The position numbers were made by a program, and so were the translations under genes. Of a stretch of DNA of 64,000 bases, positions 22,660-32,221 are shown one piece after another. A model generated the notes under the pieces. The model made no database searches. It saw only the letters and a list, made by a program, of their open reading frames with translations, and was not told where the DNA came from. The stretch's first letter is position 1. Each line of letters opens with the position of its first letter. The stretch is from Hymenobacter crusticola (GTDB lineage Bacteria > Bacteroidota > Bacteroidia > Cytophagales > Hymenobacteraceae), in NCBI RefSeq assembly GCF_002154225.1, contig NZ_MTSE01000004.1, positions 485,140-549,139 on the forward strand, in the 5' to 3' direction.

Positions 22660-23874
22660 GTGCATATTCTTCAGCTTTGCTTTCGCGTACCGTTTCCTCC
22701 CACCGATGGGGGAGCCATTGCCATGTATGATGTCACCGCGGGCCTCGTGCATGCGGGGCACCGCGTGACGGTGGTGGCACCTAACACGCACAAGCACTGG
22801 CAGGAAGCAAATGTGCTCGACCACCTAGGTCCCAACGTGCGGCTGGTGCCCGTGCCGGTTGATACGCGCCTGTCGCCGTGGAAAGCCCTGCGAAATTTGC
22901 TCGTTGGCAAGCTGCCTTACAACGTAGAGCGCTTTGTGAGTCCCGCTCTGGCTGACACCCTAGCCAACCTGTTGCAAACGGAAAACGTGGATGTGGTGCA
23001 GGTAGAAGGCACGTTTGTGGCCTGGTACCTCGATGTTATTAAACGCGTGAAGCCTAACCTGCCCGTGATATTGCGGGCGCATAATGTGGAGTACACCATC
23101 TGGCAGATGCTCGCCGAGCGGGCCCAGAACCCCTTGCGCCGTTTTTACTTGCAGCACCTAGCCAAGGGCGTTAAGCAGTTTGAAGAAAAATACTTGCCCC
23201 GCTTCGATGCCATTGCGGCCATCACCGAGCCCGACCAACGCCGCTTGCGCGCCCTCGGCTGCACGGAGCCGGTGGTCTTCATCCCCGCCGGCGTCGACCT
23301 AGCCCGTATTCACCCCGACCCAGCTCTTCAACCCCAGCCACAAACTTTGTTCATGATCGGCTCCCTGGATTGGCTGCCGAACCTAGAAGGGCTCGATTGG
23401 TTTTTGACGAATGTGTGGCCCGCCGTGCAGGAGAAATTGCCCGATATGGAGCTGCACATTGCCGGCAAAAATCCACCAGAGCGCCTGCAACGCTTGAAAG
23501 CCAAGAATGTGTTCATGCACGGCTTCGTCGCGTCGGCGGCGGAGTTTATGCAACGCTATGAGATGATGCTGGTGCCGTTGCTATCGGGTGGCGGCATGCG
23601 AATCAAGATTATTGAGGGCATGGCCATGGGCAAATGCATCCTTAGTACGGGCCTAGGTTCCGAGGGAATTCACGTTTCCAACAACGACGACATCATCGTG
23701 TGCGACGAGCCCAGCGAGTGGGTCGACCGCATCGTGCGCTATTCCCAGGGCGACATCAACTGTGCAAAAATTGGAGAGGCCGCCGCCGAAACTGTCGGCC
23801 GCCTCTACGACAACCGCCGCGTGGTAGAACGCTTCCTGGAACTCTACCACCGCTTTACGCCCGCTACGGTATGA
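22660..23874 (+). CDS. Glycosyltransferase, GT4 family
   Basis: The 404-aa product has a GT-B fold. The N-terminal domain starts MHILQLCFRVPFPPTDGGAIAMYD with the glycine-rich acceptor loop. The C-terminal GT1 domain includes FMIGSLDWLPNLEGLDWFL, VFMHGFV and LVPLLSGGGMRIKIIEGMAMGKCILSTGLGSEGI (the sugar-nucleotide-binding EX7E-like segment). It starts with GTG at 22660; the conserved N terminus leaves no later choice. It overlaps the next glycosyltransferase by 4 bp (ATGA), implying translational coupling in an envelope-polysaccharide or glycolipid pathway. Confidence 0.9.
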   Translation: MHILQLCFRVPFPPTDGGAIAMYDVTAGLVHAGHRVTVVAPNTHKHWQEANVLDHLGPNVRLVPVPVDTRLSPWKALRNLLVGKLPYNVERFVSPALADTLANLLQTENVDVVQVEGTFVAWYLDVIKRVKPNLPVILRAHNVEYTIWQMLAERAQNPLRRFYLQHLAKGVKQFEEKYLPRFDAIAAITEPDQRRLRALGCTEPVVFIPAGVDLARIHPDPALQPQPQTLFMIGSLDWLPNLEGLDWFLTNVWPAVQEKLPDMELHIAGKNPPERLQRLKAKNVFMHGFVASAAEFMQRYEMMLVPLLSGGGMRIKIIEGMAMGKCILSTGLGSEGIHVSNNDDIIVCDEPSEWVDRIVRYSQGDINCAKIGEAAAETVGRLYDNRRVVERFLELYHRFTPATV

Positions 23875-25067
23875 TAGATCTGGTGGCAATATTTGTGCTC
23901 TGGGGGAGCTTGCTACTGGTGGCGCACACGTACGCGCTGTTTCCGGTGCTGCTCGGTCGGTTAGCGAAAGGAAGGCAGCCCAATACCAACGTATTTGCCC
24001 CAAATGCCCCCGACTTGCCCGCCGTCGATATTCTTTTGGCGGTGCACAACGAGGAGCAGGTGATTGAGGAGAAAATTCGCAGCACCTTCCACACTACGTA
24101 CCCGCTCGACCGGCTCACGCTCTATATCGGCTCTGATAACTCCCAGGACCAAACCAACGCGCTGGTAGAACGCCTCGCGGCCAAGTATCCCGGCGTGCGG
24201 TTCCGGCCTTTTTACCAGCGCACCGGCAAGCCCGGTGTCATTGAAGCCCTGGCCCAAGAGGCCACGGCCCCAGTGCTCGTGCTCACTGATGCCAACGTGT
24301 TTTTCGAGACAGATACGATTTATCAACTAGTCAAACACTTCCGGAATCCGGTTATCGGGCAGGTTGGTGGCAACATCATCAACCCGGAGCACCGGCGCGA
24401 AGGAATTTCGGGTCAAGAAAAGGCGTACCTGGAGCGCGAAAACATGATTAAGTACCAGGAAGGCGTGGTGTGGGGCGCCATGATTGGGGCCTTCGGGGGC
24501 TGCTTTGCCGTGCGCCGCCGTGCCTATCACCCGGCGCCGGCCTCGTTCCTAGTCGATGATTTTTATATCTCTATGGCCGTGTTGCGCGATGGGTACCAGG
24601 CCATCAACGAGCTAGAGGCCGTGTGCTACGAGGATGTATCGGACCGCGTGACGGAGGAGTTCCGCCGGAAGGCGCGCATCTCGGCGGGCAATTTTCAGAA
24701 CCTGCGAGTGTTCCGCGGGCTGCTGCTGCCGCTTTGGAACGGCCGCGCTTTCGCGCTCTGGTCACACAAGGTGCTGCGCTGGTACACGCCGCAACTTTTG
24801 CTTCTGATGCTGCTGGCCAACGTGGTGCTGGTGGTGCGCGGCGCGGGCTGGTTTTATCAGCTTTCCTTGCTTGGGCAGGTGGGCATGCTGGCGCTGGTCG
24901 GGTTCGATTGGCTTATGCGCCGCGTGGGATTTCATTCGCGCATCTTGCGTTTTATTACGCACTTCTATAGCATGAACGCGGCCTTGCTACTCGGCTATTG
25001 GCGCTACTTGCGCGGTGTAAAAACGACCGTGTGGCAGCCCACGCAACGCTTCCAGCAGGCCAAATAA
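23871..25067 (+). CDS. Glycosyltransferase, GT2 family, membrane-anchored
   Basis: This protein of about 398 aa starts with an N-terminal membrane segment (MIDLVAIFVLWGSLLLVAHTYALFPVLL). A GT-A catalytic domain follows with DILLAVHNEEQVIEEKI, LYIGSDNSQDQT, VLVLTDANVFFE (metal-binding acidic region) and VDDFYISMAVL. Several C-terminal membrane helices follow (about 300-375). ATG at 23871 overlaps the stop of the GT4 gene (ATGA) and gives the right N terminus; longer frames upstream are shadows. It probably works with the GT4 enzyme. Confidence 0.92.
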   Translation: MIDLVAIFVLWGSLLLVAHTYALFPVLLGRLAKGRQPNTNVFAPNAPDLPAVDILLAVHNEEQVIEEKIRSTFHTTYPLDRLTLYIGSDNSQDQTNALVERLAAKYPGVRFRPFYQRTGKPGVIEALAQEATAPVLVLTDANVFFETDTIYQLVKHFRNPVIGQVGGNIINPEHRREGISGQEKAYLERENMIKYQEGVVWGAMIGAFGGCFAVRRRAYHPAPASFLVDDFYISMAVLRDGYQAINELEAVCYEDVSDRVTEEFRRKARISAGNFQNLRVFRGLLLPLWNGRAFALWSHKVLRWYTPQLLLLMLLANVVLVVRGAGWFYQLSLLGQVGMLALVGFDWLMRRVGFHSRILRFITHFYSMNAALLLGYWRYLRGVKTTVWQPTQRFQQAK

Positions 25068-25107
25068 AAGCAGCTAGGCTAACAGCGCGCCGTTAGAACA
25101 GAGCGCC

Positions 25108-26256
25108 TTATTTCACCTCTAGGTCATCCTTGGATGGCAACGCGGGGAAAGGAGCGTGTGGCTCAGTTTGGTACCAGTACGCCACCGAGGCCACATCATC
25201 TTGCAGGGGCAAGTAGCGCCCATTGTAGCGCCACCCTAGGGCCTGAATCGTGACGCGCAGATCCTGAGTGAAGCGAATCGGATCGGGAATGTGCCAGCGG
25301 TACATGCCAAAGCGCTGCTGGGAGCGGTACAGCCCGTCGGGGCGGATGACTTGGTGTAAGCCCGCGTAGGGTGTGGAGTACTCCTGGTACTGGTGCGCTT
25401 TCTTGTTTTCGAAGTTGTAGGAACCTAGGAAGTAGTCTTCGGTGCCGGTGCCGTTGATGGTCGGGAACTGCCCGTCGCCGTCCAGGAAGAATTTTATTTC
25501 TCCTTCGCCCCACCAGTCGCTGCTGTTCACGCCCCAGGCTAGGTAGGTGCCTACGTACTGCCCGCGGCCCTTCACGCCGTCCAGAATAGTGTAGGGAACC
25601 TTATACGTAGTGGGGTTCTGGCGCCGAAATTGGGCGTGAAAATATGCCGCGTCGGAGGGCACATCGGTGAGGGTGTAATCGACCTGATAATACAGGTACA
25701 TATCCTTTTCGTCGATATTTTCCAGCGTGATGCGGCACTTCTTGCGGAAGGGCATCTGCCAGTAAGAGTTGAAGGCGCTGCCCGGATTCACGGTCACCGG
25801 AATAGAGTTGAGCAGGGCCGTCTCACCCCAGCCTTGCCCAAAAAAGTCGCCCACGGGCACTTCCACCGAAGGCGTTTTTTCGTCGTCCCAGTAAATGCGC
25901 AGGATGGAAAAGCGCCACAAACCGGTCGGCGTCAGCCAAAAGTGTTGGATAGCCCCCGGGCCCTCAATGTCGGCGACCACCGCCGTTTGGCCCGCCTTGA
26001 TGATAATGCTGGGGCTGACCTTCCAGCCTAAGCCTAGGTCGCGGGAGGCGTTTTGGCCGGTGCCAGTGGTGGCGCGCCCGCCTTGGCCTTTTGCCCCCGT
26101 AAAGTTCTCGGGGCTGATGGAGCGGCTCTTGGCATCGGAGAGGCGGTAAAGATTACCTAGGTCGGAGCCCAAGCCGTTGAAGGTAGTTCGCTGAGCCAAG
26201 CCTGGCAGGGTGCTCAACAACATACAACACAGCACGATACACAGGAAGTATTTCAT
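25108..26256 (-). CDS. DUF2961 protein, glycoside hydrolase family 172 type
   Basis: The 382-aa secreted protein has a signal peptide (MKYFLCIVLCCMLLSTLPGLAQ) and a DUF2961 jelly-roll core: GAIQHFWLT, RIYWDDEKTPSVEVPVGDFFG, SYWQMPFRKKCRITLEN, GEGEIKFFLDGDGQFPTINGTGTEDYF. Members of GH172 act on fructose- or arabinofuranose-containing glycans. The substrate here is not known. It is transcribed away from the glycosyltransferases and stands alone. Confidence 0.88.
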   Translation of the reverse strand: MKYFLCIVLCCMLLSTLPGLAQRTTFNGLGSDLGNLYRLSDAKSRSISPENFTGAKGQGGRATTGTGQNASRDLGLGWKVSPSIIIKAGQTAVVADIEGPGAIQHFWLTPTGLWRFSILRIYWDDEKTPSVEVPVGDFFGQGWGETALLNSIPVTVNPGSAFNSYWQMPFRKKCRITLENIDEKDMYLYYQVDYTLTDVPSDAAYFHAQFRRQNPTTYKVPYTILDGVKGRGQYVGTYLAWGVNSSDWWGEGEIKFFLDGDGQFPTINGTGTEDYFLGSYNFENKKAHQYQEYSTPYAGLHQVIRPDGLYRSQQRFGMYRWHIPDPIRFTQDLRVTIQALGWRYNGRYLPLQDDVASVAYWYQTEPHAPFPALPSKDDLEVK

Positions 26257-26486
26257 GAGGGAGCGGGTGGGTAGTTTGGGAGAAATGAGAGCAGCAGTAA
26301 ATCAAGGTGCGCAAACGCTCGCATAATTGAAAGTGCGAAGAAGCGTGCGTCGGTTGTAATGCGGCCAACGTGCCGAGCGCAGGCTTTGCGTTGTGGGCTT
26401 TTGGATTGCTAGGGGCGTCTCCTTAGGTTTAAGCAATCGGGGCGACCCACCGGCCGGCCCGACCTCGCTTTTTCCCCTTAGCACGT

Positions 26487-27545
26487 ATGAATTTCTCGAA
26501 AACTGCGCTTCACCTGAGTCTGATCTGTACTGGGCTCGGCAGCTTCTCCTGTACGCAACAGAAGTCGGAGGCTACTGCCACGGCTGCCCCCGCTGCTTAC
26601 TTCGCTGGCGACACAGCCCGGGTCAAAACCGGCGGTGTACAGGTAATCCCGATCACCACACCGAAAGGCAAATTCAACGTCTGGACGAAGCGCTTTGGCA
26701 ACAACCCGCGCATCAAAGTGCTGCTGCTCAACGGCGGCCCCGGCGCCACGCACGAGTACTTCGAGTGCATGGAAAGCTTCCTGCCTCAGGAAGGTATCGA
26801 GTTCATCTACTACGACCAGCTCGGCTGCGGCAACTCCGACAACCCCCAGGATACGGCCATGTGGAGCTTGCCGCGCTACGTGGAGGAAGTGGAGCAGGTG
26901 CGCCAGGCTCTACACCTTGATAAGGACAACTTCTATCTGCTAGGTCACTCCTGGGGTGGCATCCTGGCGGCTGAGTATGCCTTTAAGTACCAGCAAAACC
27001 TCAAGGGCCTTATCATCTCGAACATGATGATGAGCTGCCCCGACTACGGCAAGTACGCCGACAACGTGCTAGCTAAGCAGATGAAGCCCGAAGTGCTGGC
27101 CGAAATCCGGCAAATCGAAGCCAAGAAGGATTTCAGCAATCCTCGGTACATGGGCCTGCTCGAACCTAATTTCTACGCGGAGCACCTGTGCCGTATTGTG
27201 CCTAACCCGGAGCCCGTTACCCGCGCCATGAGCAAAACCAATCAGTCACTCTACGTGACCATGCAAGGGCCCAGTGAATTCGGCATCTCCGGCAAACTCA
27301 CCAACTGGGACCGGACCAAAGACCTGCCCAAGCTCAGCGTGCCGGTGCTCTCCATCGGCGGCAAATACGACACCATGGACCCTGAGCACATGCGCTGGAT
27401 TGCCACGCAAGTACAAAACGGCACTGCGCTCACTTGCCCGCAGGGTAGTCACATGAGTATGTACGACGACCAGCAAACCTACATGAAGGGCCTGACCAAG
27501 TTTATCTTAGGCGTTGACAAGGGCGAGAAGAAGGTAGCGCTGTAA
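26487..27545 (+). CDS. Proline-iminopeptidase-like alpha/beta hydrolase, lipoprotein
   Basis: The 352-aa product has a lipoprotein signal (MNFSKTALHLSLICTGLGSFSC, lipobox Cys at 22) and an alpha/beta-hydrolase domain matching proline iminopeptidases. It has LLLNGGPGATHEY (oxyanion HGGPG-like segment), YYDQLGCGNSDNP, GHSWGGILAAEYA (nucleophile Ser near residue 155) and GGKYDTMDPEHM. Predicted to release N-terminal proline from peptides in the periplasm. Confidence 0.9.
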   Translation: MNFSKTALHLSLICTGLGSFSCTQQKSEATATAAPAAYFAGDTARVKTGGVQVIPITTPKGKFNVWTKRFGNNPRIKVLLLNGGPGATHEYFECMESFLPQEGIEFIYYDQLGCGNSDNPQDTAMWSLPRYVEEVEQVRQALHLDKDNFYLLGHSWGGILAAEYAFKYQQNLKGLIISNMMMSCPDYGKYADNVLAKQMKPEVLAEIRQIEAKKDFSNPRYMGLLEPNFYAEHLCRIVPNPEPVTRAMSKTNQSLYVTMQGPSEFGISGKLTNWDRTKDLPKLSVPVLSIGGKYDTMDPEHMRWIATQVQNGTALTCPQGSHMSMYDDQQTYMKGLTKFILGVDKGEKKVAL

Positions 27546-27707
27546 CTCGCCCCTTACAAAGCCATGAAGCAACGGAGTGGCTAAGGGAAATCGTTAAAAA
27601 AGCCTGCTTGGCTGCTCTGCCACGCAGTTACTCGCCGAAGGCGTAACTTCGCGGTGCCGCTGTTGGTTATTCTGGCTGAGCAGGCCCTTATACTGCTCGC
27701 ACATTAT

Positions 27708-28955
27708 ATGCTTGACTCAATTGAAGACGCTATTGCCGATATCCGCGCCGGCAAAGTAGTGATCGTGGTAGACGACGAAGACCGCGAAAACGAAGGTGAT
27801 TTTATCTGCGCGGCGCGTTGCGCTACCCCCGAGGTAATCAACTTCATGGCCACCCACGGCCGGGGCCTCGTGTGCGCGCCGCTCACGGAAGAGCGCTGCG
27901 ACGAGCTAGGGCTGGAACTGATGGTCGGGCGCAACACCGCCCTGCACGCCACGCCCTTCACCGTGTCGGTCGATTTGCTGAAGAACGGCGTAACGACCGG
28001 CATATCGGCCTCCGACCGCAGCAAGACCATCCTGGCCCTCATCGACCCCGAAACCAAACCCGCTGACCTAGGTCGGCCGGGCCACATTTTTCCGCTGAAA
28101 GCGCGAAAAGAAGGCGTGTTGCGCCGGGCCGGTCACACCGAAGCCGCCGTCGACCTAGCCCGGCTGGCGGGCTTTGAGCCAGCCGGAGTACTGGTCGAGA
28201 TTCTGAAGGAAGATGGCGAGATGGCCCGCGTACCCGATTTAGAGGAGGTGGCCAAACGCTGGAATCTGAAGCTGATTTCGGTGCAGGACCTCATCAAATA
28301 CCGCCTGAAAGCGGAAAGCTTGATTTCCCGCGACATCTCCGTGAAGATGCCCACCGAGTGGGGCGATTTTGACCTCTACTCGTTTACCCAGCGCTCCAAC
28401 GGCGCCCAGCACCTAGCCTTGGTGAAAGGCGACGTTAGCGGTACCGAGCCGGTACTGGTGCGCGTGCATAGCTCCTGCGTGACGGGTGATATTTTTGGCT
28501 CCTGCCGCTGCGACTGTGGCCCGCAACTGCACCGCGCCATGCAGCAGATCGACCGGGAAGGCCGCGGCGTGGTGGTATACATGAACCAGGAGGGCCGCGG
28601 TATTGGCTTGCTCAACAAGCTCCGGGCCTACAAGCTGCAGGAGCAAGGCCGCGATACGGTAGAAGCCAACCTGGAGCTAGGCTTCGGCATGGATGAGCGC
28701 GACTACGGCGTGGGTGCTTCCATTCTGCGCGACCTAGGTATCACCCAGATGCGCCTGCTCACCAACAACCCGCGCAAGCGCACGGGCCTGATGGGTTACG
28801 GCCTCGAAATCGTGGAAACGGTGCCCATCGAGATTGAACCCAATCAGCATAACCAAAGTTACCTCACTACGAAGCGCGACAAGCTTGGTCACACAATTTT
28901 GACTAAAATGCGGCCGGTAGCGTCTGCGTCCGGCACGGTGACAAACGAGTCATAA
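27708..28955 (+). CDS. ribBA: RibBA: DHBP synthase fused to GTP cyclohydrolase II
   Basis: This bifunctional protein of about 415 aa has an N-terminal DHBP synthase (about 1-205; [54 protein letters not shown]) and a C-terminal GTP cyclohydrolase II with zinc cysteines in [17 protein letters not shown] and the active-site segment [13 protein letters not shown]. It starts riboflavin synthesis from ribulose-5-phosphate and GTP. ATG at 27708 was chosen because family proteins begin at MLDSIEDA. No FMN riboswitch-like structure was found upstream. Confidence 0.96.
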   Translation: MLDSIEDAIADIRAGKVVIVVDDEDRENEGDFICAARCATPEVINFMATHGRGLVCAPLTEERCDELGLELMVGRNTALHATPFTVSVDLLKNGVTTGISASDRSKTILALIDPETKPADLGRPGHIFPLKARKEGVLRRAGHTEAAVDLARLAGFEPAGVLVEILKEDGEMARVPDLEEVAKRWNLKLISVQDLIKYRLKAESLISRDISVKMPTEWGDFDLYSFTQRSNGAQHLALVKGDVSGTEPVLVRVHSSCVTGDIFGSCRCDCGPQLHRAMQQIDREGRGVVVYMNQEGRGIGLLNKLRAYKLQEQGRDTVEANLELGFGMDERDYGVGASILRDLGITQMRLLTNNPRKRTGLMGYGLEIVETVPIEIEPNQHNQSYLTTKRDKLGHTILTKMRPVASASGTVTNES

Positions 28956-29000
28956 CCAGCGACGGGCGGGACGCGTTTTCGGCTTCTCTATACTTTGGCT

Positions 29001-29819
29001 ATGAAACTCATGCGTACCGTTTTCAGCGCTGGCTTATTTGCCGTGGTAATCAACCTGTTGTTGGCTGGCACCGCATGGGCGCAGCGTACTAGTTCCTCGT
29101 TCGTGCAACAGTTTGCGGGCGGCACCGTGCTACTCGCCAATGGCGATACGATAGAGGGGCCGCTGGCGCTGCACCGCAACGAAGATGTAATTCTGGTATC
29201 GATGCCCAATAATACGGTGAGCACGCTTTCGGCGGTGGCGGTGCAAAGCTTTGCCGTGAAAGGCGAGCGGCTCGACCGCAACCGCAACCAGTTTGACGAC
29301 TTCTACGACGCTCGGATGGGTTACTACTACGGTAGCCCCATCTACGGCTACACGCCGCGCGCACGCCGCACAACACCCGACACGAGCTTGGTGCGCGTGT
29401 TCCGGGTGTTCCGCTGGAACCACGACAACGACTACAGTGATTTTAAGTCACCGGCGTTTTTTGAGCAGCTTAGCAGCGGTCCTACGCTTTTGCTCCGGCG
29501 TGAGTCGCTGGTGCAACGGCCCGTTAGCTATGGTTCGCCTTATGGCTTTGGCGGGTACGGCGCCTATGGGTACCCCTACGGCGTGCCGCGTACCATGGGC
29601 TACTACACTGAAATCAAAGACAACTTCTACCTAGGTACGCCCAGTGGTACCATCATCTCACTACGCAATCCAAAGAAGGATCTGCTGGCTGCCTTCCGCC
29701 AACAGGCCAAGCAGATTGAGAAGTATGCCAAGGAAAACCAGTTAGATTATACGAACGCCCGGGAGTTGGCCTTCATCGTGAATTACGCTAATTCCCTGCA
29801 AAGCCAGCCTAGGCAATAG
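29001..29819 (+). CDS. Exported protein of unknown function, tandem family member 1
   Basis: This protein of about 272 aa has a signal peptide (MKLMRTVFSAGLFAVVINLLLAGTAWAQ). It opens with FVQQFAGGTVLLANGDTIEGPLAL, a beta-rich domain, then PAFFEQLSSGPTLLLRRES and a C-terminal helical segment NARELAFIVNYANSLQ. The last two blocks recur in the next three genes. A Tyr/Gly-rich insert (about 175-205) is unique to this copy. I do not recognise a named family. A TATACTTTGG box lies just upstream. The gene follows ribBA by 45 bp. Confidence 0.75.
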   Translation: MKLMRTVFSAGLFAVVINLLLAGTAWAQRTSSSFVQQFAGGTVLLANGDTIEGPLALHRNEDVILVSMPNNTVSTLSAVAVQSFAVKGERLDRNRNQFDDFYDARMGYYYGSPIYGYTPRARRTTPDTSLVRVFRVFRWNHDNDYSDFKSPAFFEQLSSGPTLLLRRESLVQRPVSYGSPYGFGGYGAYGYPYGVPRTMGYYTEIKDNFYLGTPSGTIISLRNPKKDLLAAFRQQAKQIEKYAKENQLDYTNARELAFIVNYANSLQSQPRQ

Positions 29820-29856
29820 CGTTTAGCAGCGTGCTAGTTCTTACTGACTCCTTACC

Positions 29857-29887
29857 AAAAAGAGCCTCACATATGTGAGGCTCTTTT
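29857..29887 (+). terminator. Terminator between tandem family members 1 and 2
   Basis: AAAAGAGCCTCACAT is followed directly by its reverse complement ATGTGAGGCTCTTTT, a near-perfect palindrome with A and T runs, 38 bp after the gene. Confidence 0.85.
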
Positions 29888-29996
29888 CTTTTACAGCTAC
29901 GAAAATTTATGTGTTAACATTGGCGTAACATATGAGTAGAATAAGTATATTTCATGAGTGGCACAAGTATTTGTCGTCTTAAAAGCAACCTAGGTT

Positions 29997-30638
29997 ATGT
30001 GGAAATATTGGAAGAATACTATCGCAATTATTTTTTGTATAGCAACAACCTACGCCGCCCAAGCACAAGCGCTCGGCTACGCGCAGCAGTACAACGACGG
30101 CGCCGTGGTGCTCGCCGATGGCAGTAAGTTGCGCGGCGTGGTGATGCTTTATCCGAGCAGGGGAGTGGTGCAAGTAAAAATGGCCAACGACTCGGTTTAT
30201 ACCTTTCAGGCGCAGGCGGTGCAGTGCGTGGCGGTGGAAGAGCATAAGGAGCGAATCACGGCCGACAAGCTGGTATCTCCGCGCCGCGTTTTTCGTCCGT
30301 ACTACGTGATGAGTAAAAACCCTGGGGGACCTATTTGGGCCTTCTTTGAGCAGATCAGCGACGGACCCGTCAAGCTGTTGCGCTACCAGCGGTTTATGCC
30401 CTACGCGGCCATGAGCGCTTCGTATACCCCTAGCACTGACAACTTCTTTCTAGCGCTCGGGTCCAACGGCGTGGTACCGTTGCGCTACCCGCGCAAGGAT
30501 GTGCTGTCCTTTTTCAAAAAACAGGCACCCCAAATTGAGCAATACGTGAAGGAAAATGACTTGCGCTACACCAACGCGCGCGAGTTGTCTTTCATCGTAA
30601 ACTACGCCAATTCGTTGCAAAACGCTCCTGGGCAGTGA
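29997..30638 (+). CDS. Exported protein of unknown function, tandem family member 2
   Basis: This 213-aa protein has an N-terminal signal sequence (MWKYWKNTIAIIFCIATTYAAQAQA). Then come QQYNDGAVVLADGSKLRGVVMLYP, VQVKMANDSVYTFQAQAVQCVAVEE, AFFEQISDGPVKLLRYQ and, at the C terminus, VKENDLRYTNARELSFIVNYANSLQ. It is most similar to member 3. It has its own terminator on either side, so the copies are probably transcribed separately. Confidence 0.75.
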   Translation: MWKYWKNTIAIIFCIATTYAAQAQALGYAQQYNDGAVVLADGSKLRGVVMLYPSRGVVQVKMANDSVYTFQAQAVQCVAVEEHKERITADKLVSPRRVFRPYYVMSKNPGGPIWAFFEQISDGPVKLLRYQRFMPYAAMSASYTPSTDNFFLALGSNGVVPLRYPRKDVLSFFKKQAPQIEQYVKENDLRYTNARELSFIVNYANSLQNAPGQ

Positions 30639-30677
30639 GCAGCCGGTAGTTTATTACTTTAAGGGTTACTGGTATTG

Positions 30678-30706
30678 AAAAAAGCCTCGTTTGCACGAGG
30701 CTTTTT
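30678..30706 (+). terminator. Terminator after tandem family member 2
   Basis: AAAAAAGCCTCGT and ACGAGGCTTTTT form a perfect stem around TTGC, 40 bp after the stop codon. Confidence 0.85.
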
Positions 30707-30811
30707 GCTTTCTTAGCCACAAAATTTATGGCCTACCGTATAGCCGGTATCTACACCAGCTAGGTATCTTTAGTGAGTTAGTCTAAGCGTCTGTTTTCTT
30801 GTCCTACAACA

Positions 30812-31459
30812 ATGCAGATTATGCGGAAGTCTTGGAAGGTTACGGTTATTGTTATCTTAAGCTTGCTGACGGATCAAGCGACGCAAGCGCAACTAGTTGG
30901 CTACCCGCAGCACTACAATGTGGGCGCCATCGTACTCTCCGACGGAACCCAGCTGCGGGGCACCATTATGCTTTATCCGGCGACGGGCGTGGTGCAGGTG
31001 GAAATGGCAAACGACACTGTCTACACTTATCCGGCGCACGTTGTGAACTGCGTAGCGGTAGAAGAAGAGCAGGAGCGAATCAGAGCCGACAAGTTGGTGT
31101 CGACGCTGCGTGTGTTTCGGCCTTACCACGTCGTGAGCAAGAGCACTTTGCAATCTACTTGGGCCTTCTTTGAGCAAATCAGTGACGGGCCAATTGTGCT
31201 GTTGCGTTATCAGCGGCCTTCCCCCATCTTCACTGGCAGCATGGTACGCATGTCTAGCCTAGACAACTTCTTTTTAGCATCTGGCACCAACAACGTGCTG
31301 CCGCTGAAATCTCCCCGGAAAGACTTACTCGCCTTTTTCAAGCACCAAGCTGCCCGAATTGAGCAGTACGTCAAGGAGAATGATCTGCGCTACACCAATG
31401 CGCGGGAGTTAGCTTTCATCGTGAACTACGCTAATTCTTTGGCCACGTTGCAGCCTTAA
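30812..31459 (+). CDS. Exported protein of unknown function, tandem family member 3
   Basis: The 215-aa protein has a signal peptide (MRKSWKVTVIVILSLLTDQATQAQ; the ATG six codons into the frame may be better than the codon at 30812). QHYNVGAIVLSDGTQLRGTIMLYP, AFFEQISDGPIVLLRYQ, DNFFLASGTNNVLPL and KENDLRYTNARELAFIVNYAN parallel member 2 closely, so this looks like a recent duplication. It is 41 bp before member 4, with no terminator between. Confidence 0.75.
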   Translation: MQIMRKSWKVTVIVILSLLTDQATQAQLVGYPQHYNVGAIVLSDGTQLRGTIMLYPATGVVQVEMANDTVYTYPAHVVNCVAVEEEQERIRADKLVSTLRVFRPYHVVSKSTLQSTWAFFEQISDGPIVLLRYQRPSPIFTGSMVRMSSLDNFFLASGTNNVLPLKSPRKDLLAFFKHQAARIEQYVKENDLRYTNARELAFIVNYANSLATLQP

Positions 31460-31500
31460 CTCGTATAGCAACTAGGAAGAAATAACTACTGTTTGGGCGT

Positions 31501-32214
31501 ATGCAAAACACGCGACGCATTGCGGCGGCACTCATTGGTTTGTTGCTGAGTGTCAGCGTACAGGCGCAAGTACAAACCCTGGTGCTAAACCCCAACGCGG
31601 GACAATTTGCGGAAGGTGCCGTGATGCTAACGAGCGGTGCCGTGGTGAAGGGAGAAATTAGCCTGGACTGGATGAGCAACAAGCTAGACTTGAGGGCAAA
31701 CGATACCATCTACACGCTGCCTGCCCAAGCGGTACGGGTTTTCGCCATCCGCGGGGAGACGGCTCCGCAAAAGAAGGAACAGTACGTGGCGCTTACCCGC
31801 ATCTTTCATTCGTATTCGTACCCCTGGTCGACCAAGCAAGCACCTGAGCTCAAGATGTGGGCCTTTTTCGAGCAGCTCAGCGAAGGTCCAGTTATCTTGT
31901 TACGCCGCAAGCAGCCAATTAGCTATACCTATGTAGTAGCTTCGAATAACAATCAGCGGCTGCGCCGCTATAGCAACAGCGAAATACAAACAACGTTTTA
32001 CCTGACTACGGACGAGGGGAAACTTGTGACGCTGCGCAAGACCAAACGAGATTTGCTGGCCTATTTTTCCAAACAGGCACCAGAAATTAAGGCTTATGCG
32101 AAGGACAACGACCTAAGCTTCAAGAATGCCCGAGAGCTAGCTTTCCTGGTCAACTACGCCAATTCCCTGCAAGCGCCGCAGCTCCAACAAGAGCCCGCCT
32201 TACCCACCGAGTAA
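31501..32214 (+). CDS. Exported protein of unknown function, tandem family member 4
   Basis: The 237-aa protein has a signal peptide (MQNTRRIAAALIGLLLSVSVQAQ). FAEGAVMLTSGAVVKGEISL, AFFEQLSEGPVILLRRKQ, KTKRDLLAYFSKQAPEIKAYA and NARELAFLVNYANSLQ align with the other copies. It ends in a Gln/Pro-rich tail and is the most divergent copy apart from member 1. It may be cotranscribed with member 3. Confidence 0.75.
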   Translation: MQNTRRIAAALIGLLLSVSVQAQVQTLVLNPNAGQFAEGAVMLTSGAVVKGEISLDWMSNKLDLRANDTIYTLPAQAVRVFAIRGETAPQKKEQYVALTRIFHSYSYPWSTKQAPELKMWAFFEQLSEGPVILLRRKQPISYTYVVASNNNQRLRRYSNSEIQTTFYLTTDEGKLVTLRKTKRDLLAYFSKQAPEIKAYAKDNDLSFKNARELAFLVNYANSLQAPQLQQEPALPTE

Positions 32215-32221
32215 GCAAGTA

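Noticed and set aside
27546..27707. FMN riboswitch before ribBA.
   Set aside because: No conserved FMN-aptamer segments (AGGG, GGGTGAA-like) were found in the 160-bp leader.
30799..31173. Alternative 124-codon frame at the start of tandem family member 3.
   Set aside because: It is out of frame with the conserved family and lacks a signal peptide; the frame from 30812 matches its paralogues.
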